Of a DNA stretch of 6,652 nt, positions 1 through 4,109 are shown piece by piece. Where the stretch lies: positions 1-6,652 of the forward strand of contig JAIRLV010000315.1 in NCBI GenBank assembly GCA_031259185.1, in the 5' to 3' direction. How positions within the stretch are numbered: position 1 is the stretch's first letter; each line of letters begins with the position of its first letter. A model generated the notes under the pieces. It did no database searches. It was given only the letters and a program-made list of their open reading frames with translations, and was not told the DNA's origin. A program made the translations under genes and the position numbers. The stretch comes from Elusimicrobiota bacterium. Lineage in GTDB: Bacteria > RUG730.

Positions 1-769
1 TCTTTGATTTTTCTTCATCTTTATATCCCCAAGACATTCCATAACTCCAAATTGGTTCTATAATTCTATACTCATTATATAATTCTTTTACTTTATCACA
101 ATTATTATAACTTAATATCCATTTATCTCTATTGTGTAATATATTAGACAAACCTTCATGATCGAAATTTTTATGAGAAGAGCCATCTTCTCCATATAAC
201 CATCCTTTCGTTAAATAATATGGAGGATCAATATATGCCATTATATTTGGATGTCTATTAAACGATTCTTTAAAATCTAATAACTCGACAGAAAGATTGT
301 CAATTTTAAAATTTTTTAATCTTTCCAATATTCCAATACCAAATTCCATATCAATTGCCATTTCTGAAAATCCACCTAATAAAGTAAGACCAGAATAACT
401 TACTCTATTTACAACAAAAAAGGCAGCAGCTCCTTTAATAGTATTTTTTTCTTTTAAACAAAATTTTTTAAGTTTTAAATAATATTTTTTCTTCTCATCT
501 TTTGTTTTATCACTGGAATGAAAAAAATTAAAATGTATAATTGTTTTTTTATATAATTTGTTTGTATCGTTTATGGCATAATTCCAAAAATTTACTAATT
601 GCTCAAAATTATCATATCCATAAACTCTTTTACCAGTTGAAGCTAAATTTAATTCTATAATTCCGCCGCCAAAAAAAGGAGAAAATATTTCTTCCTTTTC
701 CTGTAAATACGGCAATATTATTTTTGTTGCTCTACCTTTTCCTCCGGGCCATCGAATTAAAGAGCGCAT
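1..769 (-). CDS. D12-class (Dam-like) adenine-N6 DNA methyltransferase, 3' end outside window
   Basis: The gene product should transfer a methyl group from SAM to the N6 of adenine in a short DNA target. The 256 visible residues carry the D12-class signature in order: WPGGK (residues 7-11), SAM-binding motif I PFFGGG (31-36), NRVSYSGL (121-128), catalytic motif IV DPPYY (181-185) and LSYNN (219-223). The N-terminus MRSLIRWPGGK is where this family normally begins and an in-frame TGA lies just upstream, so the ATG at 769 is well supported. D12 proteins are usually about 260-290 aa, so only a short C-terminal piece is missing beyond base 1. It is the last visible gene of unit 4 and its ATG lies inside the preceding 22-codon ORF, suggesting translational coupling; its own ribosome site (GAGAG) is weak. 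The target (GATC or other) cannot be read from sequence. It could protect phage DNA from host restriction or pair with the restriction-like gene at 1486-1923. Confidence 0.93.
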   Translation of the reverse strand, partial: MRSLIRWPGGKGRATKIILPYLQEKEEIFSPFFGGGIIELNLASTGKRVYGYDNFEQLVNFWNYAINDTNKLYKKTIIHFNFFHSSDKTKDEKKKYYLKLKKFCLKEKNTIKGAAAFFVVNRVSYSGLTLLGGFSEMAIDMEFGIGILERLKNFKIDNLSVELLDFKESFNRHPNIMAYIDPPYYLTKGWLYGEDGSSHKNFDHEGLSNILHNRDKWILSYNNCDKVKELYNEYRIIEPIWSYGMSWGYKDEEKSK

Positions 770-825
770 AATATTCTCTCAATATCGTTTTGATTTATAT
801 TAAAAATAGTTTCAATTTTTACCAT
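757..825 (-). CDS. 22-aa micro-ORF between Cys-rich gene and methyltransferase
   Basis: This is an unrecognised 22-residue ORF (MVKIETIFNINQNDIERILC followed by AL). Its ATG shares one base with the TAA of the upstream Cys-rich gene (TAATG arrangement). Its own stop lies 10-12 bases inside the methyltransferase gene. Seven bases upstream of the ATG is GAGGTGA, the longest Shine-Dalgarno match in the window, which argues that ribosomes really initiate here. It may be a real micropeptide, or a coupling ORF that delivers ribosomes to the weakly signalled methyltransferase start. No function can be assigned from the peptide itself. Confidence 0.5.
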   Translation of the reverse strand: MVKIETIFNINQNDIERILCAL

Positions 826-1259
826 TATGTTATCACCTCAATTTTTGCCCGAAATATTTTACAAGTTTTTATCGGAACTTGGTAATGCTTTTTCTTTTCA
901 TCACAAAATATAAAATCTCCATCTTTTTTATTATGCTCACAATATAAACAATTATTTGGAGGTAAATAAAAAGAAAGATTTTTTATACAACCTTTAAACT
1001 TATAACAGCAGTCAGAATTGTAAATTAACTCAATTTTATCATCATAATCTATACGCCTAACAAATTCAATTTCATTACAAGTTTTATTTTCATTATTTAA
1101 CAATCTATCAACTTTTTCTTTAAGACAATATCGTTTATCAAAAACATATTTAAAATTCTTTTTTTGAGAAATAAATTGAAAAACTTGTTTTATATTATTT
1201 TCTTCATACTCATAAAAAATATTAATATAAAATTCAATATTTCTTGGTATATTATTCAT
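825..1259 (-). CDS. Unknown 144-aa cysteine-rich protein, possible metal-binding C-terminus
   Basis: I do not recognise this protein as a named family. It has nine cysteines in 144 residues. The C-terminal third shows C104-x2-C107-x11-C119-x13-C133 followed by K-I-F, a spacing seen in many short uncharacterised proteins of low-GC bacteria and their phages, and compatible with one bound metal ion such as zinc. The first half is Asn/Glu/Lys/Tyr-rich with no membrane segment. It is the first gene of unit 4. A promoter of the conserved family ends 9 nt before the ATG at 1259 and there is no Shine-Dalgarno sequence, so translation is probably leaderless. Its stop overlaps the next ATG by one base, leading into the micro-ORF and the methyltransferase. 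A role linked to the methyltransferase (regulation or modification) is guesswork from operon position only. Confidence 0.82.
   Translation of the reverse strand: MNNIPRNIEFYINIFYEYEENNIKQVFQFISQKKNFKYVFDKRYCLKEKVDRLLNNENKTCNEIEFVRRIDYDDKIELIYNSDCCYKFKGCIKNLSFYLPPNNCLYCEHNKKDGDFIFCDEKKKHYQVPIKTCKIFRAKIEVIT
833..839 (-). promoter_or_regulatory. Strong Shine-Dalgarno site for the 22-codon micro-ORF
   Basis: The minus strand reads GAGGTGA seven bases before the ATG at 825. It lies inside the last codons of the upstream Cys-rich gene (KIEVIT). It decides that a start is used at 825 rather than only at the methyltransferase ATG at 769. Confidence 0.65.
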
Positions 1260-1268
1260 AATACTTTA

Positions 1269-1297
1269 TTTATAATATAAATTTTATTTTTTGTCAA
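1269..1297 (-). promoter_or_regulatory. Sigma70-type promoter P4, conserved-element copy 1
   Basis: On the minus strand TTGACA (1292-1297) is followed after exactly 17 bp by TATAAA (1269-1274). The -35 box sits in the repeated CAACCTCTTGACAAA element; this copy shares 20 nt, CTTTCAACCTCTTGACAAAA, with the copy at 1954. The expected transcription start is around 1262, leaving a leader of only about 1-4 nt before the ATG at 1259. It drives the Cys-rich gene, micro-ORF and D12 methyltransferase. Confidence 0.85.
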
Positions 1298-1470
1298 GAG
1301 GTTGAAAGCAAAAAAGAACAAATTTTATAAACGAGTTCAAAACTTATTCTTTTCCTCCCAAAATCTCTATAATTAGTAAGTATTAAATTTTTGTATTTTT
1401 TTCTACTTTCGTTTATTAGATTATTAAATTCATTTATTATAAAAATTTCTTGTTTTTTATTTAAATTCAA
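1294..1470 (-). CDS. Possible 58-aa ORF, in frame after the stop of the upstream gene (TTG start or 3' remnant)
   Basis: This reading frame is open directly after the TAA of the gene at 1486-1923, in the same frame, for 63 codons until a TGA formed within the TTGACA box of promoter P4. It contains no ATG; the first plausible start is TTG at 1470, which has no Shine-Dalgarno sequence. The peptide is Lys/Asn/Ile-rich, starting LNLNKKQEIFIINEFNNLIN and ending in a hydrophobic stretch with CSFLLSTS. In DNA this AT-rich, stops should occur far more often, so 63 open codons suggest present or recent coding. It may be a separate small gene, the former C-terminus of the upstream protein after a nonsense change, or a readthrough extension. 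I recognise no family. Outside this ORF and P4 I see nothing else in 1298-1485. Confidence 0.35.
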   Translation of the reverse strand: MNLNKKQEIFIINEFNNLINESRKKYKNLILTNYRDFGRKRISFELVYKICSFLLSTS

Positions 1471-1485
1471 TTTACAACTTAACGT

Positions 1486-1923
1486 TTAATTTTGAAGCAT
1501 AGTTTTTATCCATTTTTCAAATTCTTTTTCATAAAATACTTTTATATTTTCATTTTCAAGTTCTTTTAACTCTTTAATTTTTTCAATAGGAAAATTACCT
1601 TCTATACAAGTAATACATTTATTATTTCCTTTTAAAGCATATGATAATGTATGATACACATCACGAATTTGATTATCTTGAGAGCCTCCACTATTATTAT
1701 TTATATGTTTTTGCGTAATATACCAATCATTCCAAATACCATCAAGTGATTTTGTTAGTTTAAGCAAAGACCTTTCACCAATAATTTTATTACCATTAAA
1801 ATCAAATCTTATATTATTTTTTCCATGAACAGGTAATTTTTTTACCCCATATTTATCATAGTGTTCAAAAAAAGCCTTTTCTGTGATATTTTTTCTTAAT
1901 TCATTATTTATTTCTTTTGCCAT
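1486..1923 (-). CDS. 145-aa protein, tentative type II restriction endonuclease-like (C-terminal part)
   Basis: The sequence shows IRFDF (38-42), WNDWYITQK (64-72), SGGSQDNQIRDV (78-89), then CITCIEGNF (103-111) followed by a helix IEKIKELKELENEN. The order of an RFDF-type strand, a strand ending in QK, a Ser-Gly-Gly-x-Gln motif, and a hydrophobic strand with xxGxF resembles C-terminal halves of PD-(D/E)XK type II restriction enzymes, which are usually about twice this length. I cannot place a clear D...(E/D)xK triad, because the expected acidic residue before QK is Thr, so activity is doubtful. The ATG at 1923 is chosen because an in-frame TTG further upstream (1959) is the -35 box of the promoter itself. 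The -10 box ends 7 nt before this ATG and no ribosome site exists, so the mRNA should be leaderless. A Dam-like methyltransferase lies two genes downstream, which fits a restriction-modification remnant or a phage-borne nuclease. The family call is tentative; coding itself is solid. Confidence 0.7.
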   Translation of the reverse strand: MAKEINNELRKNITEKAFFEHYDKYGVKKLPVHGKNNIRFDFNGNKIIGERSLLKLTKSLDGIWNDWYITQKHINNNSGGSQDNQIRDVYHTLSYALKGNNKCITCIEGNFPIEKIKELKELENENIKVFYEKEFEKWIKTMLQN

Positions 1924-1930
1924 ATAACCG

Positions 1931-1959
1931 ATTATGTCAAGTAAAAAAAGTTTTGTCAA
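1931..1959 (-). promoter_or_regulatory. Sigma70-type promoter P3, conserved-element copy 2
   Basis: On the minus strand TTGACA (1954-1959) is followed after 17 bp by CATAAT (1931-1936). A second TTGACA overlaps the -10 region (1935-1940). The repeated element CAACCTCTTGACAAA is intact. Seven bases, CGGTTAT, separate the -10 box from the ATG at 1923, placing the expected start of transcription at or next to the A of the ATG. The promoter lies divergently over the 5' end of the GNAT gene, so the two may interfere. Confidence 0.82.
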
Positions 1960-1978
1960 GAGGTTGAAAGTTAATAAT

Positions 1979-2422
1979 ATGAAATTTGAACTTCTTTTTG
2001 AAGGTATTGACTTAAATTCTATTCAAATATCTAAAATGTCTGCTTACACGGCTAAAAAAATAAATAAAAAATATAATTTTCAATTTGATCCTGTTCAACT
2101 TTTACAAGGTGAAAACCTATATGTAGCAAAAACCAATAATATAATACTTGGTTTTATAGATGTCGATTTTAATCCAAAAAATATTGAAATAAATAAAAAA
2201 AATATAAAAGTCACAAGTATAAATTTTTTAGAAACTAATCCAAATTATTATCGACAAGGTATTGCCTCGAAATTAGTTGATTTTGTCATTAATAAAAACA
2301 CAAATGATGCCATAATTGTGAAACCATATGAAGAATATCTTGGACTATATACTAAAAAAAATTTTAAACCAACAATTATAAAAAATCATGACAAAGGTAT
2401 GTATATTAGATTTCCTTCTTAA
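1979..2422 (+). CDS. GNAT-family N-acetyltransferase
   Basis: A 147-aa protein expected to move an acetyl group from acetyl-CoA to an amine; the substrate is unknown. The GNAT core is visible: a strand NLYVAKTNNIILGFIDV (46-62), then INFLETNPNYYRQGIASKLV (81-100), where R92-Q93-G94-I95-A96 is the acetyl-CoA pyrophosphate-binding loop (Q/R-x-x-G-x-A), and the late YTKKNFKP (124-131) matching the usual Y-x-K-x-G-F motif. It is the only plus-strand gene here, divergent from the gene at 1486-1923 and convergent with the 58-aa gene, whose last codons it overlaps by 17 bp. I chose ATG 1979 because the product then has a normal GNAT N-terminus. An in-frame ATG at 1934 would add 15 codons but lies within the opposing promoter and has no ribosome site. 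The ribosome site for 1979 is also poor (GAAAG at 1966-1970), and I see no convincing plus-strand promoter. Confidence 0.85.
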   Translation: MKFELLFEGIDLNSIQISKMSAYTAKKINKKYNFQFDPVQLLQGENLYVAKTNNIILGFIDVDFNPKNIEINKKNIKVTSINFLETNPNYYRQGIASKLVDFVINKNTNDAIIVKPYEEYLGLYTKKNFKPTIIKNHDKGMYIRFPS

Positions 2423-2582
2423 ATTTTTTAATTTGTTCCAGAAGGAAATCTTCTGGATAACCTTTATTATGTTGTTTGATAACTTTTAAACAAGCACCCA
2501 AATCATATTCAGAAGTATGTTCTTCTACAAAAATTATCTCCATTTCTTTAAGTTTCTTTTCTATTTCTTTTCTTGTTGACAT
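2406..2582 (-). CDS. 58-aa unknown small protein overlapping the thioredoxin-like gene
   Basis: The ATG at 2582 lies inside the last codons of the thioredoxin-like gene (22-bp overlap in a different frame), with GGA seven bases upstream. The 58-codon ORF ends with TAA at 2406-2408. The N-terminus MSTRKEIEKKLKEMEIIFVE looks like a charged amphipathic or coiled-coil helix. The rest includes YDLGACLKVIKQHNKGYPED and a Lys-rich tail (KKFKKEI). The protein is soluble, with no membrane segment and a single Cys. It is the last gene of unit 2 and fills what would otherwise be a 138-nt gap; its end overlaps the convergent GNAT gene by 17 bp. I do not recognise a family. Coding is supported by the tight overlap, the balanced composition and the absence of alternative content on this strand. 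Confidence 0.68.
   Translation of the reverse strand: MSTRKEIEKKLKEMEIIFVEEHTSEYDLGACLKVIKQHNKGYPEDFLLEQIKKFKKEI
2409..2450. other. 11-bp inverted repeat over the convergent gene ends
   Basis: GATTTCCTTCT (2409-2419) is repeated inverted as AGAAGGAAATC (2440-2450) around a 20-nt loop. The left arm covers the last codons of both convergent genes (GNAT and the 58-aa gene). There is no U-run after it in either direction, so it is not a canonical intrinsic terminator. Confidence 0.5.
2437..2457. other. 8-bp hairpin downstream of the GNAT stop, possible weak terminator
   Basis: TCCAGAAG (2437-2444) and CTTCTGGA (2450-2457) form a perfect 8-bp stem with loop GAAAT, starting 15 nt past the GNAT stop. 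It is mutually exclusive with the longer inverted repeat at 2409-2450, since both use 2440-2444 and 2450. The downstream plus-strand sequence TAACCTTTATT is only weakly U-rich. It lies inside the 58-aa coding region. Confidence 0.4.
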
Positions 2583-2854
2583 AAGTCATTCCATTTTTTT
2601 TCTAATTCATTAATAGAATCTATACCAACGCCTCTAAATATTTCTTTTTCATTATCACCATCAACTTCAAATAGAAGTAATGTCGGTACACTTAAAATTC
2701 CATACTTTTCTGCTTTTGAAAAATCTGTTGGATTTGAAATATTAATTGCGTTAAAAGAAATATTTGATTTATCTTTTATAAAATTTTCTACTTTTGGAGC
2801 TATCATTTTGCATGGGCTACAACTATCCATATAAAAATCATATAATTTATACAT
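2561..2854 (-). CDS. Thioredoxin/glutaredoxin-like thiol-disulfide protein
   Basis: A 97-aa single-domain thioredoxin fold expected to reduce protein disulfides in the cytoplasm. Strand 1 MYKLYDFYMDSC leads to the redox motif C12-S13-P14-C15-K16 (classical thioredoxin has CGPCK). The cis-proline P57 sits in ILSVPTLLLF (53-62), followed by EIFRGVGIDSINELEKKW, matching the C-terminal strand and helix. The start ATG at 2854 is chosen because AGGAG lies five bases upstream. The frame is open further upstream but that part overlaps the preceding gene and would add a non-thioredoxin tail. Length matches small phage and low-GC thioredoxins (about 80-105 aa), and there is no signal peptide. It lies 16 nt after the 85-aa gene in unit 2. 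Phages often carry such proteins to supply reductant for ribonucleotide reductase or to modify host proteins, but no reductase is visible here. Confidence 0.92.
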   Translation of the reverse strand: MYKLYDFYMDSCSPCKMIAPKVENFIKDKSNISFNAINISNPTDFSKAEKYGILSVPTLLLFEVDGDNEKEIFRGVGIDSINELEKKWNDLCQQEKK

Positions 2855-2859
2855 TTTTT

Positions 2860-2864
2860 CTCCT
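2860..2864 (-). promoter_or_regulatory. Shine-Dalgarno site that fixes the thioredoxin-like start
   Basis: The minus strand reads AGGAG followed by five A residues and then the ATG at 2854. This favours the 97-aa form over any longer in-frame version starting inside the upstream gene. Confidence 0.8.
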
Positions 2865-2870
2865 ATAAAA

Positions 2871-3128
2871 TTATTGTAATTCATCATCAGAAAATAGGTG
2901 CATTTTTTCAACCATTCGTTGATAATATCCACCTAGTTTACCAAACTCTAATGCAAGTTCTGTTATTTTATTTGATGTAATATCTTGTAAAGAATTATCT
3001 ATAAAAATTTTCTCACATCTATTATATACTTGCTCAAATGCTTGAGCAGCTTCCTTTGCCTCAAGACGGTCAAACCTCATAAATGCAGGTACTGCGCCTT
3101 TATTTGATAATCCTCTTGCTTTAGCCAT
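2871..3128 (-). CDS. Unknown 85-aa helical protein
   Basis: I do not recognise a family. The N-terminus MAKARGLSNKGAVPAFMRFD is basic and Gly-rich. It is followed by a mostly helical region with alternating charged and hydrophobic residues (EAKEAAQAFEQVYNRCEKIF, then KITELALEFGKLGGYYQRMV) and an acidic end DDELQ. A helical small nucleic-acid-associated or scaffold-type protein is possible, but nothing catalytic is visible. The ATG at 3128 has GAGGT five bases upstream, a good site. It is in unit 2, 46 nt after the NPPY methyltransferase and 16 nt before the thioredoxin-like gene. Its stop lies just before the latter's ribosome site. Confidence 0.8.
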   Translation of the reverse strand: MAKARGLSNKGAVPAFMRFDRLEAKEAAQAFEQVYNRCEKIFIDNSLQDITSNKITELALEFGKLGGYYQRMVEKMHLFSDDELQ

Positions 3129-3174
3129 TTTTTACCTCATTTTTGTTATTCATTTATTTTCTCACTCCCAGCGT

Positions 3175-3780
3175 TTAAAACCATCGTATGATTGGTTCTC
3201 CATTATAAGAACAATCAAATATAAACCAAGCGTAACATACTGCTCCAGCTTTAATACTTGTATCTCCATTGCGATAGCAATTTGCTCTTTTACTTGCTAC
3301 ATAAACATATTTTAAATATTTATTTTTAAATAATTCTTGTCTTCCTTGACTTTCTAAAAACTGAATTCTTAATAACATTATAACATATCTTTCAGATATT
3401 TGAAGTCCTCTCTTTACAAATTGTTTTGCCAGAACATAAGGGGGATTAGTAAAAATAGTTTTAAACCCAGTTAATTTTTCTTCAAAAAAATCACCTATAT
3501 GAAGTTCAATTTCTTTATTATAATTATCCCAATTAGTTCTATCTATTAAATCAGCAGAAAAAACCTCATAATTATTATCAATCAAAACTTTTGATATATC
3601 TCCAAGTCCAGCACAAGGCTCATATATTGGTTCTGGAATAATAAAATCATCTCTTCTCAAAGCCTGTAAAAATCGACTTACATCATTTTTATCTGTAGTA
3701 TATAAATCTTGTTCCGCTCTTTCTCTTGCTGAATGATTTGAAGCACCTAACGTAGAAAAAGCAGTTTTGCTATTTCCCAA
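3175..3780 (-). CDS. SAM-dependent DNA methyltransferase, NPPY type (phage adenine methylase family)
   Basis: A 201-aa class I methyltransferase probably acting on adenine N6 in DNA. Visible elements: the family's typical N-terminus TLGASNHS (10-17) with DLYTTD (25-30), the SAM-binding motif YEPCAGLGDISKVL (53-66), an acidic loop SADLID (75-80), catalytic NPPY (112-115), and the family C-terminus AWFIFDCSYNGEPIIRWF. The family is common in phages and prophages of low-GC bacteria. The start is TTG at 3780: AGGA lies seven bases upstream and no ATG is available before the conserved N-terminus. The start overlaps the end of the BRCT gene by 11 bp, suggesting coupling. It is the second gene of unit 2. 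No target-recognition domain is obvious at this length, so specificity is unknown. It is a different class from the D12 enzyme at 1-769, so the element carries two unrelated methyltransferases. Confidence 0.92.
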   Translation of the reverse strand: MGNSKTAFSTLGASNHSARERAEQDLYTTDKNDVSRFLQALRRDDFIIPEPIYEPCAGLGDISKVLIDNNYEVFSADLIDRTNWDNYNKEIELHIGDFFEEKLTGFKTIFTNPPYVLAKQFVKRGLQISERYVIMLLRIQFLESQGRQELFKNKYLKYVYVASKRANCYRNGDTSIKAGAVCYAWFIFDCSYNGEPIIRWF

Positions 3781-4060
3781 TTACTGTTCCTATATTGAAT
3801 TTATTATAAAATTCATCTTCTGAAATTTTTTCAATTCCAAGTTCGTTTGCTTTTTCATTTTTTGTTGTATTTGTATTTGGATCATCAGTAATTAAAAAAT
3901 TTGTTTTCTTGTTTACAGAAGATTGTAATTTTCCACCAAAATCTATAATCATTTTTTCAAAATCGTCTCTTTTGATTGAAAGTTTTCCAGTTACAACAAA
4001 ATTTAATCCATTAAGAGGACCTGTTTTTACTTCTTCTTTTTTTGCTTCTATAATAGCCAT
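3770..4060 (-). CDS. Stand-alone BRCT-domain protein (LigA-type BRCT)
   Basis: A 96-aa protein that is almost entirely one BRCT domain of the kind found at the C-terminus of NAD+-dependent DNA ligase. Residues 16-19 LNGL, 21-25 FVVTG, R31-D32-D33, 42-43 GG, 47-53 SSVNKKT, 54-57 NFLI, K67 to K70 and 79-84 ISEDEF follow the ligase BRCT pattern closely. BRCT modules bind DNA ends or protein partners; there is no catalytic site. About 13 residues of charged N-terminus precede the domain. The ATG at 4060 has AGGAG six bases upstream and is the first gene of unit 2, under promoter P2. Its TAG overlaps the start of the NPPY methyltransferase. A role at phage DNA ends or in steering a host replication or repair protein is inference. 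The ligase catalytic domains are not in this window. Confidence 0.9.
   Translation of the reverse strand: MAIIEAKKEEVKTGPLNGLNFVVTGKLSIKRDDFEKMIIDFGGKLQSSVNKKTNFLITDDPNTNTTKNEKANELGIEKISEDEFYNKFNIGTVIGK
3788..3791 (-). promoter_or_regulatory. Shine-Dalgarno site supporting the TTG start at 3780
   Basis: The minus strand reads AGGA, seven bases, then TTG. It is embedded in the codons for the last residues of the BRCT protein (NIGTVIGK). Confidence 0.65.
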
Positions 4061-4080
4061 TTTTAACTCCTTTTATCGTT

Positions 4081-4109
4081 ATTATAATATTATTTTTTAT
4101 CTTTGTCAA
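4081..4109 (-). promoter_or_regulatory. Sigma70-type promoter P2, conserved-element copy 3, consensus -35 and -10
   Basis: On the minus strand TTGACA (4104-4109) and TATAAT (4081-4086) are separated by 17 bp, both perfect consensus. The upstream part is again CAACCTC. The -35 box lies within the last codons of the J-domain gene (QPLDKDKK) and the spacer covers that gene's stop. Expected transcription start is around 4074, giving a leader of about 14 nt with AGGAG at 4067-4071 before the BRCT ATG. It drives unit 2. Confidence 0.92.

Noticed and set aside
1291-1311. AAGAGGTTG on the plus strand as a ribosome site for plus-strand genes
   Set aside because: Only one of the three copies precedes a plus-strand gene, at poor spacing; the minus-strand promoter reading explains all three.
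1921-1959. N-terminal extension of the restriction-like gene starting at TTG 1959
   Set aside because: The TTG is the -35 box of a good promoter and the extension codons are its spacer and -10 box; ATG 1923 is the better start.
1934-1978. Longer GNAT start at ATG 1934
   Set aside because: It has no ribosome site, lies over the opposing promoter, and adds 15 residues not needed for the GNAT fold. It cannot be fully excluded.
2437-2457. Canonical intrinsic terminator after the GNAT gene
   Set aside because: The stem is good, but the following bases are not a U-run on either strand. It is kept only as a possible weak terminator.
2855-2932. N-terminal extension of the thioredoxin-like protein upstream of 2854
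   Set aside because: AGGAG is perfectly placed for ATG 2854, and the extension would overlap the 85-aa gene with non-thioredoxin sequence.
3121-3153. 10-codon mini-ORF (MNNKNEVKNG) before the 85-aa gene
   Set aside because: It is very short, and the downstream gene has its own strong GAGGT site. There is no independent evidence of translation.
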